DNA from: Beijerinckiaceae bacterium
Lineage (GTDB): Bacteria > Pseudomonadota > Alphaproteobacteria > Rhizobiales > Beijerinckiaceae
Reading direction: 5' to 3'
DNA: 48,702 nucleotides
Assembly (NCBI GenBank): GCA_947456505.1
Contig: CANGTC010000011.1
Coordinates: 1-48,702, forward strand
Both the position numbers and the translations under genes were made by a program. This document shows, in pieces, positions 25,030 through 33,251 of the stretch. Positions within the stretch are counted from its first letter, which is position 1. Each line of letters starts with the position of its first letter. Below the pieces are notes generated by a model. The model was given only the letters and a program-made list of their open reading frames with translations. It searched no databases and had not been told where the DNA came from.

Positions 25030-26607
25030 ATGGACGTACGACAGGCGGATGTGGTGATCGTAGGCGGTGGGCCCGTGGGCATGGGCCTGGCCATCGAGCT
25101 TGGCCAGCGCGGGGTTCGCTGCCTGGTTGTGGAGCGCCACAAGGAGCCCCAGCCCATCCCCAAGGGCCAGAACCTGACCCAGCGCACCATGGAGCATTTC
25201 CATGCCTGGGGGGTGGACAAGGCCGTGCGCGCGGCCTCCCCCATTCCCGTGGATTTCGGCATCGGCGGGCTCACGGCCTATGGCACGCTGCTCGGCCCCT
25301 ACCATTACGACTGGTATCAGCGCGTCATCGTCCGCCCCTTCTATTTTCAGGACAACGAGCGCCTGCCCCAATACGCCACCGAGGCCGCCCTGCGCGCCCG
25401 GGCGGCGCAGCTGCCCGAAGTGACCACCCTGTTTGGCTATACCGCGCGCGAGATCACGCAGGACGCGACAGGCGCCAGTGTGACCATCGCCTCGGCCGAT
25501 GGCGAGCTGCGCCAATTACGCGCCAGTTATGTGGTGGGCTGCGACGGCGCCCGCTCGCTGGTGCGCGAACAGGCGGGGCTGACGCAGACCTACTCAGACC
25601 ATGAAATCCGCATGGCGCTGCTGGTGTTCCGCTCCGACCGGCTGAACGAGCTGCTGGCCCATTTCAAGGGCAAGTCCTTCTTCAACGTGCTGCATCCCGA
25701 ACTCGACGGCTACTGGCGCTTTTTCGGGCGAGTGGACACGGGCAAGACCTGGTTCTTCCATGCGCCCGTGCCGGAAGGGACCACGCGGGAGAATTTCGAT
25801 TTCCACGGCTATCTCGAGGAGGTCGTGGGCGCGCCCTTCGATTGTGAATTCCAGCACATCGGGTTCTGGGACCTGCGCGTAGCCGTGGCCGACAATTACA
25901 GTGCGGGCCGCCTGTTCATCGCGGGCGACGCCGCCCATAGCCATCCCCCCTATGGCGGCTATGGCATCAACACGGGTCTCGAAGACGCCCGCAACCTCGG
26001 CTGGAAGCTCGCCGCCACCCTGCAGGGCTGGGCGGCGCCCGGCCTGCTGGACACCTATAGCGCGGAGCGCCAGCCGGTGTTCGTCTCGACCGCGCGCGAC
26101 TTCATCGTGAACTATATCGAAGATGATCGCGCCTTCCTGCGCGCCCATAATCCTGACCGCGACCGGGAGGATTTCGAGAAGGCCTGGGCTGTGCGCGCCT
26201 CGGGCGTGAGTGGGGAGATCCAGAGTTTCGAGCCCAACTACGAGGGCTCGCCGCTGGTGGTGGGCTCCGCTGGCGGGACGCCGAGCGCCGTGGGCTCCCA
26301 TAGCTTCAAGGCCCGCGCGGGGCACCATCTGGCGCCGCAGATCCTCTCCAGCGGACGCAATGTGTTCGAGGAGCTGGGGGCGGGCTTCACCCTCCTCGCC
26401 TTTGGCGCGGCGGAGCCGGACATCGCCGCCTTCGAGGCCGCCGCTCACGCGCGCCAGATCCCCCTCAAGGTGCTGCGCGACACATTCGCGGAGGGACGCA
26501 GGGCCTATGAAGCCCGGCTCATCCTCGTTCGCCCCGACGCCTTTGTCGCCTTCGCTGGCGATGCGGCGGCAGCCGACGCCGTTCTTGGAACGGCGGTCGG
26601 CGCCTGA
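25030..26607 (+). CDS. FAD-dependent aromatic hydroxylase (MhpA/PheA/TfdB-like)
   Basis: This is a 525-residue class A flavoprotein monooxygenase that would hydroxylate a phenolic or aromatic acid using NAD(P)H and O2. All FAD signatures are present: GGGPVG (12-17), VVGCDGARSLVR (168-179) and FIAGDAAHSHPPYGGYG (296-312), followed by NTGLEDARNLGWKLA. The C-terminal part carries the thioredoxin-like domain found in this subfamily, ending with ILVRPDAFVAF. GAGGA lies just ahead of ATG 25030. It follows the fusion gene by 98 bp on the same strand. Its intact motifs contrast with the degenerate ones next door. The substrate is unknown. Confidence 0.9.
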   Translation: MDVRQADVVIVGGGPVGMGLAIELGQRGVRCLVVERHKEPQPIPKGQNLTQRTMEHFHAWGVDKAVRAASPIPVDFGIGGLTAYGTLLGPYHYDWYQRVIVRPFYFQDNERLPQYATEAALRARAAQLPEVTTLFGYTAREITQDATGASVTIASADGELRQLRASYVVGCDGARSLVREQAGLTQTYSDHEIRMALLVFRSDRLNELLAHFKGKSFFNVLHPELDGYWRFFGRVDTGKTWFFHAPVPEGTTRENFDFHGYLEEVVGAPFDCEFQHIGFWDLRVAVADNYSAGRLFIAGDAAHSHPPYGGYGINTGLEDARNLGWKLAATLQGWAAPGLLDTYSAERQPVFVSTARDFIVNYIEDDRAFLRAHNPDRDREDFEKAWAVRASGVSGEIQSFEPNYEGSPLVVGSAGGTPSAVGSHSFKARAGHHLAPQILSSGRNVFEELGAGFTLLAFGAAEPDIAAFEAAAHARQIPLKVLRDTFAEGRRAYEARLILVRPDAFVAFAGDAAAADAVLGTAVGA

Positions 26608-26643
26608 CGGGACCTTGATAGGCGCTGGAAGACCTGCGCCCTC

Positions 26644-27996
26644 CTATTCGGCGGCCTTCGCCTTGGCCTTGTAGCGACTTTCGGGGCGGGGGAGCCCCAG
26701 ATGATCGCGCAGGGTCTTGCCCGTATATTCCTTGCGGAACAGGCCGCGCTTCTGCAGCTCCGGCACCACCATTTCGCAGAAATCCACATGCTGGCCAGGC
26801 ATATAGGGCGGCAGCACGCAGAAGCCGTCACAGGCCCGGTTGGTGAACCATTCCTCCATGTAGTCGGCGACCTTCTTCGGGCTGCCGTGGATGGAGTTCT
26901 TGCCGCGCGCGCCAGCGCAGCGCGCGCCCAACTCGCGAATGGTCAGATTCTCGCGGCGCGCCATGCCGACGATGGAGTCGTAATGGCCCTTGCTAATGTT
27001 CGTCCCCGGCAGGGGATCCGGCAGGGGGCCATCGAGCGGATAGGGCGACAGATCCATGCCGCCCAGCATGGTCGCGAGGATTTCCCGGCCCACGATGGGA
27101 TGGATGAGGTTTTGCAGACGGTCGAAATCCTCCGCCGCCTTGTCGTCGCTCTCGGCGACCACGACGCTGAGACCCGGCAGGATCTTCAGATGGTCGGGGT
27201 TGCGGTTATAGTTGCGCTGCATCCGCCCCTTGACGTCGTCATAATAGGCCTTGGCCTCGGGAATGTTGAGATGGGGCGAGAAGATCGCCTCCGCCAGTTC
27301 CGCCGCCAGCTCGCGCCCCTCGTCGGAGGCGCCGGCCTGCACCTGCACCGGATAGCCCTGAATGGGACGCGGCACATTGAGCGGGCCGCGCACCTTGAAC
27401 TGCTCGCCCTCATGCCGCAGATAATGCATCTTCTCGGGGTCGAAATAGAGGCCGCCTTCCACGTCGCGCACGAAGGCGTCATCGTCCCAGCTATCCCAGA
27501 GCCCATAGACGACCTTGGCGAATTCCCGCGCGCGACCATAGCGTTCCGCGTGGTTGCCGACCTTGTCGCGGCCGAAGTTCAGAGCCTCGGCGGGCTGGGC
27601 TGACGTGACGAGATTCCAGCCCGCGCGGCCATGGCTGATGTGGTCCAGCGAGGCGAATTTGCGGGCGAGGTTGTAGGGCTCCTGATAGGTGGTCGAGGCG
27701 GTGGCCGTCAGACCGATGTGCTTGGTGACCATGGCGAGCGCCGAGAGCAGGGTCAGCGGCTCGAAATGGGCGACAAACTGGACGGAGCGCGAAATCGCCT
27801 CGATATGCGCCTCGCGGGTGGCGTTGCTGTCGGCGAGGAAGATCATGTCGAACTTCGCCCGCTCCGCAGCCTGGGCCATTTCGACATAATGCTCGATGCT
27901 GACATTGGCGCTGGGGTCAGCGCGCGGATGGCGCCAGGAGGCGACATGATGTCCTGTGGGGTTGAAATAAGCCGCAAGCGTCATCTGCCTGGTCAT
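26644..27996 (-). CDS. NtaA/SnaA/DszA-family FMNH2-dependent monooxygenase
   Basis: This is a 450-residue luciferase-fold oxygenase of the nitrilotriacetate monooxygenase A/dibenzothiophene-sulfone type. Diagnostic segments are MTLAAYFNPTGHHVASWRHP, AERAKFDMIFLADS (about 43-56), TYQEPYNLARKFASLDHIS (about 103-121), GRAGWNLVTS and VQAGASDEGRELAA. The C-terminal GSPKKVADYMEEWF and DGFCVLPPYMPG are also family-typical. GGAGG lies 7 nt before ATG 27996. It is the last gene of a long minus-strand run that includes an amidohydrolase, a Bug receptor and a molybdenum hydroxylase. It needs a partner flavin reductase that is not in the window. It converges on the flavin hydroxylase gene with a 36-bp gap. 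Confidence 0.88.
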   Translation of the reverse strand: MTRQMTLAAYFNPTGHHVASWRHPRADPSANVSIEHYVEMAQAAERAKFDMIFLADSNATREAHIEAISRSVQFVAHFEPLTLLSALAMVTKHIGLTATASTTYQEPYNLARKFASLDHISHGRAGWNLVTSAQPAEALNFGRDKVGNHAERYGRAREFAKVVYGLWDSWDDDAFVRDVEGGLYFDPEKMHYLRHEGEQFKVRGPLNVPRPIQGYPVQVQAGASDEGRELAAELAEAIFSPHLNIPEAKAYYDDVKGRMQRNYNRNPDHLKILPGLSVVVAESDDKAAEDFDRLQNLIHPIVGREILATMLGGMDLSPYPLDGPLPDPLPGTNISKGHYDSIVGMARRENLTIRELGARCAGARGKNSIHGSPKKVADYMEEWFTNRACDGFCVLPPYMPGQHVDFCEMVVPELQKRGLFRKEYTGKTLRDHLGLPRPESRYKAKAKAAE

Positions 27997-28029
27997 CGTC
28001 TGCCTCCGTACCCTTTCGTCGCGCCGGTG

Positions 28030-28054
28030 TGGTTCCCGCCTGCCCCCGGAACCA
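28030..28054. promoter_or_regulatory. Inverted repeat upstream of the NtaA-type gene
   Basis: TGGTTCC (28030-28036) and GGAACCA (28048-28054) are exact reverse complements with an 11-nt spacer. They lie 34 bp upstream of the start at 27996 and over 100 bp beyond the preceding stop. An operator or leader hairpin is possible. Confidence 0.3.
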
Positions 28055-28168
28055 TGCGGGCGAAGCGGTAGATATCACAAAACCCCCGATTCCAACCCCT
28101 GCTTGCGGTCCAAGCCCACAAACCAAGGCTATGTCCCGGAGCAGGAACGCCCTAACTCACGCCTGTCC

Positions 28169-29137
28169 TCAAATCTTCAACCCCAGAAAGGCCGCCGCAT
28201 TGGCCCCCAGAATGGCGTTCTGCTCGGCCTGACCGATCCGCGCCTTCTTCACGAAGCCGACCGGGTTCTTTTCGCCGAAGGGAAAATCCGTCGCCAGCAT
28301 GATGTTGCTCACCGGCACGCGCACGGCCAGATATTCCAGCATGTCCACGTTGAACAGCACGGTGTCGTAGTGGAACGTGGGGAGATAGCTGCTGAAATCC
28401 CCCTTCAGATGTCCCCCAGCCAGACCGCTGCGATACAGATGATCGTGGCGGCCCGTGTAGAAGGGCAGATAGCCACCCCCATGGGCGATGGCGATCTTCA
28501 CCCCGGGGCATTCATCCATCACCCCCTCATAGACGAGGGATGACATGGCGAAGGCCTCTTCCAGAGGCTGGCCCAGCGAGATCATCTGCTTGTGCTTCAC
28601 CATCTTGGGGTCGGGATTGCCCTGGGGATGGATGAACACGGTCGTGCCGAGTTCGGCGACCTTCCTCCAGAAGGGACGCAGGATGGGATCGCCCAATTGC
28701 AAGCCATTGACCTCGGAGCCGATGACGACGCCATGGAGTTTCAGATCGCGCACCACGCGCTCCAGCTCTTGCACCGCAAGCGCGGTATCCTGCATGGGCA
28801 GGGAGCCCAGACCCACCAGCCGGTCCGGATGCTGCGCCACGAGGGTCGCCGCATGGTCATTGCTCATGCGCTCATATTTCAGCGCGACTTCTGGCTCGGC
28901 GAAATAGGTGCATTGTTGCAAAATCGAGGGGCTGATGACCTGGATGTCGATGCCCATCTCATCCATTTCCTTCAGGCGAAGGGCGGGGTTGAGCATGCGC
29001 TCCATCTGGGGGGCGGGCACTGTGGCCTGGGGTGCGCCGCCTTGCGCATGCATCTGCGCATAGCGAGAATGCTTGTAGGCGAACTCCATCACCTCCGGGG
29101 CGACGAAATGGGCATGAAAATCAACAACAAGTGGCAT
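28169..29137 (-). CDS. Amidohydrolase-2 family protein, ACMSD-like
   Basis: This is a 322-residue TIM-barrel metal enzyme of the 2-amino-3-carboxymuconate-6-semialdehyde decarboxylase superfamily. ATG 29137 is taken; a GTG sits one codon upstream. Metal-ligand motifs are in the expected order: DFHAHF with His8 and His10, FIHPQG with His170, IAHGGGYLP with His219, and ATDFPFGE with Asp284. The HxH opening is the zinc-type variant, unlike the EEH opening of the other amidohydrolase at 13701. It follows a Bug receptor by 15 bp, so uptake and decarboxylation or hydrolysis of the same acid is likely. A family member (PicC) decarboxylates a hydroxylated picolinate, which fits the molybdenum hydroxylase upstream but remains inference. 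Confidence 0.87.
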   Translation of the reverse strand: MPLVVDFHAHFVAPEVMEFAYKHSRYAQMHAQGGAPQATVPAPQMERMLNPALRLKEMDEMGIDIQVISPSILQQCTYFAEPEVALKYERMSNDHAATLVAQHPDRLVGLGSLPMQDTALAVQELERVVRDLKLHGVVIGSEVNGLQLGDPILRPFWRKVAELGTTVFIHPQGNPDPKMVKHKQMISLGQPLEEAFAMSSLVYEGVMDECPGVKIAIAHGGGYLPFYTGRHDHLYRSGLAGGHLKGDFSSYLPTFHYDTVLFNVDMLEYLAVRVPVSNIMLATDFPFGEKNPVGFVKKARIGQAEQNAILGANAAAFLGLKI

Positions 29138-29152
29138 CACATATTCCCTTGA

Positions 29153-30124
29153 TCATTCAGGCTCGACGCCCACGGTTTTCACATGGGCGCCCCAGCGCGC
29201 ATATTCCTGTTTCACGAAATCGCCGAACTGTGGCTGCGTCATTTTCAGGACGCCGATGTTGCGGGTTTCCAGCCGCTTGCGCGTGGCGGGATCCTCAAGG
29301 AACCGATTCACCATGGCGTGGATGCCGTCAACGACGGGCTTTGGCGTTGCGGACGACACGACGACGCCAAGCCATGTGCTGACGAGATAATCAGGCAGAC
29401 CAACTTCCGGCGCGGCCGGCACATCCGGCAGATAGGACTGGCGATCCTTGCTCGCCGCCAGAAGCACCCGGATCTGGCCGGCCTCCATGCCCGCGCGCAG
29501 ATCGCCAACGGAACTGGCGATCATGGCGAGACGACCCGCCATCAGATCGGCCACCGCTGGCTGGGCGCCCCGGTAGGGCACATGCACCATCTTCAGCCCG
29601 GCCTGATAGGCGAAGATCGCGGCCGAGAGATGGGGCAGAGAACCCATGCCTGCGGAACCATAATCGAAACCATCGGGCTTGCCCTTCGCCAGCGCGATGA
29701 ACTCCTGCGCGGTCCTGGCGGGCAAGGAGGCGTTGATGGCGATGAATTGCGGCGCATCCACCAGAGAGGCCACATGGGTGAGATCCTTCATCACATCCAG
29801 CGGCATCTGCTTTTGCACGAAGGGGCTGATGACGAGACTGCCGGAAATGGCGACGCCCAGCGTATAACCATCGGGCTCGGCGCGGGCGACGGCGCTCATG
29901 GCCGTGGCGCCCGCAGCGCCCGTCCGATTTTCGACAATGGCCTGCTGGCCCATCTCGCGGGTGATGAAGTCGGCCATGTAGCGCGCCACTTCATCCACAA
30001 TGCCGCCGGGGGCGAAGCCGACCATGAGACGCACGGGCTTGGCGGGATAGTCCTGCGCCAGAGCGGCGTCGCAACCAAGCGACAGGACCGCCGCCACAGC
30101 AGCTATCCATTTGCGAAGCCTCAT
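29153..30124 (-). CDS. Bug/TTT-family periplasmic solute-binding protein
   Basis: This is a 323-residue receptor with signal peptide MRLRKWIAAVAAVLSLGCDA through ALA (about 23 residues). Classical Bug motifs are present: VRLMVGFAPGGIVDEVAR, VENRTGAAGATAMSAVARA, PDGYTLGVAISG, the ligand-domain HVPYRGAQPAVADLMAGR (about 185-202) and LPDVPAAPEVGLPDY. AAGGAA precedes ATG 30124. The next gene, an ACMSD-like amidohydrolase, starts 15 bp after the stop, so the two are co-transcribed. The upstream 219 bp carry a long imperfect inverted repeat that may regulate it. No TctA/TctB membrane partner is in the window. Confidence 0.9.
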   Translation of the reverse strand: MRLRKWIAAVAAVLSLGCDAALAQDYPAKPVRLMVGFAPGGIVDEVARYMADFITREMGQQAIVENRTGAAGATAMSAVARAEPDGYTLGVAISGSLVISPFVQKQMPLDVMKDLTHVASLVDAPQFIAINASLPARTAQEFIALAKGKPDGFDYGSAGMGSLPHLSAAIFAYQAGLKMVHVPYRGAQPAVADLMAGRLAMIASSVGDLRAGMEAGQIRVLLAASKDRQSYLPDVPAAPEVGLPDYLVSTWLGVVVSSATPKPVVDGIHAMVNRFLEDPATRKRLETRNIGVLKMTQPQFGDFVKQEYARWGAHVKTVGVEPE

Positions 30125-30142
30125 TGGATCGTTCCTTCCTCA

Positions 30143-30236
30143 CATGCGACGCAGACCATCGGTCCGCAGTTCGCCTGTTCCCGTCCATCTAGTCTTAAAC
30201 ACCAGATATTGAAACGAAAAAATGGTCTGTCGCATG
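30143..30236. promoter_or_regulatory. Long imperfect inverted repeat in the leader of the Bug gene
   Basis: The left arm (30143-30159) and right arm (30222-30236) are reverse complements over 15 bp (ATGGTCTG then TCGCATG) apart from a 2-nt insertion in the left arm, with a 62-nt loop. Extra copies of the half-words occur nearby: TCGCATG at 30245-30251 and CAGACCA at 30271-30277. CACATGCGA at 30141-30149 equals the right arm of the repeat at 8711-8736. The left arm ends 18 bp upstream of the start at 30124. Confidence 0.45.
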
Positions 30237-30343
30237 GCGCAGTCTCGCATGTTGCGACTCCGCTTTTCATCAGACCAAAATTCGGTGGAATGCCCCAAAA
30301 AACGGAAATGGCGACACGTCGCAAGCGCGCCGCCATATACCCC

Positions 30344-32611
30344 TCAGGTCGGGCGACCGTTGAGAACCGCCTTCACGCGCTCGGGCGTCATGGGGAACTG
30401 GCGCATGCGATGCCCCGTGGCGTCGAAGAAGGCGTTGGCGATGGCAGCCGCCGTCGCCCCCATGACCTCCTCGCCCGCGCCCGTGGAGGGCTCTTCGAGG
30501 CGCTGCACGACCACCGGCACGATCTCCGGATGTTCGGCCATGCGCAGCACCTGATAGGTGCTCCAGTCGAGGCTGGTGACGCCCTTGTTATCGAACGTCA
30601 CCTCCTCCTTGAGGACGCGGCTGGTCGATTGCGTCATCTGACCCACCATCTGGTTCTCGACGAGGGCCGGATTGACCGTGAGGCCGCAATCCATGGCGCC
30701 ATAGAGCCGCTTGGCGACGATCACGCCGGTGCGCTTGTTGACCTCGATCTCCGCCACCGCCGCCCCGTAGGAGACATGGTGCGTGCCCAGCGCGATGCCG
30801 CGCCCGGTGACGACCTCGGCGCTGGAGAGTTCCGCGCCCATCACCTTCGGGCGCCAATTGGCGGTCTTGGCGGCGGCGTTGAGCACGTCCAGCCAGCGCT
30901 CGTCGCCGATGTTGCGGCGGCGGAACTCCAGCGGATCCATCTTCAGGGCCGTCGCCAGCTCGTCCATGGTCTGCTCGGAGGCGAAGGCGAAGGACAGATC
31001 CAGCGGCGAGCGCAGGGCCGCGCCGCGCAGATAGTTCGCCATGGGCGCCGCATGGCTCGTCACCCGGCGGTTGGCGATCTTGTACATGGAGCCGGTGCTG
31101 ATGGGATTGACGAGAATCGACCCCGAGCCGCTGGCGCGCTCGGCGCCCGGTTTGGCGCGGGCGCTGTCGGAGACCGTGGAGGTGATGGTCCAGCCGTGCT
31201 GCCAGCCATCATATTCATAGGCGATGATATTGCCCTGTTCGTCCACCCCTGCGCGCACTTCGGCGAGATGGGCCGGGCCGTAGTTGTCCCAGCCATGCTC
31301 GTCCCAGCGCATATACTGCACGCGCACGGGCTTTCCCGTCGCCGTCGCCATGATGGCGGCCGCCTGCGTGGCGTCCTCATAGCAGGAACGCCCGAAGGTG
31401 CCCGAGCCCTCGAAGTATTGCAGGCGCACCTTCTCCGGCGCGATGTCCAGCACCTCGGCGACCTGGGCGCGCGAACTGTAGACGTCCTGCGTCGAGGAGC
31501 GGATGACGAGCTGCTCGCCCGTTGGGTCCGCCAGCGCGCAATTGGGTGCGAAGGGCACATGGGCCTGATAGGGACAGAAATAGGAGGAGCCCCGCACGAA
31601 GGCGGCCTTCTGCATCATGCCCGCCGGATCGCCCTTGCTGGCGATTTGAGTATCGACTGTTTTATCCTTGCGCATGCGCTCATGGACCGTGGCGTTGGTG
31701 CCGAGATCCGGCCCCTCCCGCCAGACGACCTTGAGGTCGCGTGCGGCCTTCACCGCATCCCATTCGCGCTCGGCGACGACCCCGACGAAGTCGCCCCGGC
31801 GGATGACTTTCGCACCCGCGATATGGGCGATGGAGCTTTCATCGACAGAGACCGGCTGCGCGCCGACGCCAAAGCCCCGTTGACCCCTCGGCAGCACCAC
31901 GCGCCCATGGAGCATGCCGGGAACGCGCAGGTGTTGCATATGCGTATATTTGCCTGCGGCCTTCTCGGGAATGTCCACGCGCGGCGGGCGCTGGCCCACA
32001 AGGCGATACTGGCTCGCGGGCTTGAGCGGCGCCACGCCCGTGTATTTCACATTGAAGGGCTTGTCGCCGAGCAGTTCGCCATAGGTGACCGCGCGGAAAT
32101 TGTTCTCGCCCTTCACCGACACCACGCCATCGCGCACCGTGAGGCTGCCGGGCTGGACGCTCAGCTTCACCGCCGCGCGGGCCAGAAGCTCCTGCCGCGC
32201 CTGCGCCGCCGCCGCCCGCAGCGCAGGGGCGCCGCGATGGATGGAGGAGCTGGAGCTGGTCGCCTGCTGGTCAGGCGTGATGTTGGTGTCGAGCCTGATG
32301 GTGCGCACCTGATGCATGCCGAAATCAAGCTCTTCGGCCGCCACCTGCAAAAGGCCGGTCTGGTTGCCCTGGCCCAGCTCGCATTTGCCCGTATAGATCG
32401 TGGCGGTATTGTCCGCGTGGATGGCGATCCATGTGTCGACCGCCTGATAGTCGGGCGGGCCAGCCTTGGCGCCGCGCGCGACCTGCGCCTTCGCAGGCGA
32501 TGACAGGCTGAAGCCGATGATCATCGCGCCGCCGCCCTTCAGCAGGCCGCGCCGGGAGAGATTGGTCACGCCATCGGCTGGCGCGTGGGAGAAGCTGGTT
32601 GCGTCGTCCAT
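30344..32611 (-). CDS. Molybdenum hydroxylase large subunit (isoquinoline 1-oxidoreductase beta-like), Tat-exported
   Basis: This is a 755-residue xanthine-oxidase-family molybdopterin subunit. These enzymes hydroxylate N-heteroaromatic rings or oxidise aldehydes with water as oxygen donor. The N-terminus carries a twin-arginine signal, LSRRGLLKGGGAMIIGFSLS (RR at 20-21), ending about SPAKA, so a periplasmic location is predicted, as for the IorB-like branch. Cofactor landmarks include GKCELGQGNQTGL (75-87), FEGSGTFGRSCYEDATQAA and the C-terminal STGAGEE with the catalytic Glu at 714. It starts 1 bp after the 2Fe-2S subunit gene, with a GGAGGG site inside it. No FAD subunit is present, as in IorAB-type enzymes, which pass electrons to cytochromes. 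Confidence 0.9.
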   Translation of the reverse strand: MDDATSFSHAPADGVTNLSRRGLLKGGGAMIIGFSLSSPAKAQVARGAKAGPPDYQAVDTWIAIHADNTATIYTGKCELGQGNQTGLLQVAAEELDFGMHQVRTIRLDTNITPDQQATSSSSSIHRGAPALRAAAAQARQELLARAAVKLSVQPGSLTVRDGVVSVKGENNFRAVTYGELLGDKPFNVKYTGVAPLKPASQYRLVGQRPPRVDIPEKAAGKYTHMQHLRVPGMLHGRVVLPRGQRGFGVGAQPVSVDESSIAHIAGAKVIRRGDFVGVVAEREWDAVKAARDLKVVWREGPDLGTNATVHERMRKDKTVDTQIASKGDPAGMMQKAAFVRGSSYFCPYQAHVPFAPNCALADPTGEQLVIRSSTQDVYSSRAQVAEVLDIAPEKVRLQYFEGSGTFGRSCYEDATQAAAIMATATGKPVRVQYMRWDEHGWDNYGPAHLAEVRAGVDEQGNIIAYEYDGWQHGWTITSTVSDSARAKPGAERASGSGSILVNPISTGSMYKIANRRVTSHAAPMANYLRGAALRSPLDLSFAFASEQTMDELATALKMDPLEFRRRNIGDERWLDVLNAAAKTANWRPKVMGAELSSAEVVTGRGIALGTHHVSYGAAVAEIEVNKRTGVIVAKRLYGAMDCGLTVNPALVENQMVGQMTQSTSRVLKEEVTFDNKGVTSLDWSTYQVLRMAEHPEIVPVVVQRLEEPSTGAGEEVMGATAAAIANAFFDATGHRMRQFPMTPERVKAVLNGRPT

Positions 32612-32612
32612 C

Positions 32613-33119
32613 TCAACCCTCCTTCGACATTTTGGCGCCAGCGGCCTGGATCGACGCCAGGATGCGCGGATAGGTCCCGCAACGGCAGATATGGCCGTTC
32701 ATGTGCTCGCGGATCTGCGCCTCGCTGGGGCTGGGATTCTTCGCAAGCAATTCGGCGCCCTTGACGGTCTGGCCATTGTAGCAATAGCCGCAATGCATGG
32801 CCTGCTGGTCGATGAAGGCCTGCGAGAGGGGATGCAGATCCGGCGCCTTGGCCAGCTTCTTCTGCTGCGCATAGAGCGCGGGCAGGCCCTCGAGGGTGGT
32901 GATCGCCCGCGCGCCCACGTCCGAAATGGGCGTCTGGCAGGAGCGGATCTCGACGCCGTCAGCCAGAACCGAGCAGGAGCCGCATTGCGCCAGGCCGCAA
33001 CCAAAGCGCGGACCCTTCAACTCCAGATCGTTCATCAGCACATAGATGAGCGGCGTGTCGGCGTCCGCATTGACCGCCTGTTCGCGGCCATTGACCTTGA
33101 TTTTGAATTCTTGCGCCAT
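32613..33119 (-). CDS. 2Fe-2S subunit of molybdenum hydroxylase (IorA/CoxS-like)
   Basis: This is a 168-residue small subunit with two 2Fe-2S clusters. ATG 33119 is used because a GGGAGG site precedes it and the usual FKIKVNGREQAVNADADTPL opening follows directly. The plant-type cluster ligands are Cys41, 46, 49 and 61 (FGCGLAQCGSCSV, then RSC). The second cluster ligands are Cys110, 113, 145 and 147 (HCGYC and CRCGTYPRI). No signal peptide is present; it would be carried through the Tat pathway bound to the large subunit. The large subunit gene starts 1 bp downstream. The zinc dehydrogenase ends 132 bp upstream. Confidence 0.93.
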   Translation of the reverse strand: MAQEFKIKVNGREQAVNADADTPLIYVLMNDLELKGPRFGCGLAQCGSCSVLADGVEIRSCQTPISDVGARAITTLEGLPALYAQQKKLAKAPDLHPLSQAFIDQQAMHCGYCYNGQTVKGAELLAKNPSPSEAQIREHMNGHICRCGTYPRILASIQAAGAKMSKEG

Positions 33120-33133
33120 GAGGCAGCCTCCCT

Positions 33134-33150
33134 GCCCCGCCATGCGGGGC
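33134..33150. repeat. Short perfect hairpin in the leader of the 2Fe-2S subunit gene
   Basis: GCCCCGC (33134-33140) and GCGGGGC (33144-33150) pair over a 3-nt loop, immediately upstream of the ribosome-binding site of the 2Fe-2S subunit. It could terminate read-through from the zinc dehydrogenase gene or set translation of the subunit. Confidence 0.35.
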
Positions 33151-33251
33151 TCATCCACAGCCGGTTCTTCGCCAGCGTGAGAGGAAGGCTAACGCCTTTT
33201 TCGATGGAGGTGAAGGGGTCCGCAAGGCATTGCGCGCCCCCTCACCGAAAC

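Noticed and set aside
26608-26643. A GGCGC/GCGCC stem between convergent genes as a terminator
   Set aside because: It has only five base pairs with a 10-nt loop and no T-run. It is too weak to call.
29183-32503. An open frame of 1106 codons on the plus strand, antisense to the Bug receptor and Mo-hydroxylase genes
   Set aside because: It spans the gap between two genes with strong family matches on the other strand. Its product is rich in His, Arg, Gly and Ala with no domain. This is the usual mirror frame of high-G+C codon bias.
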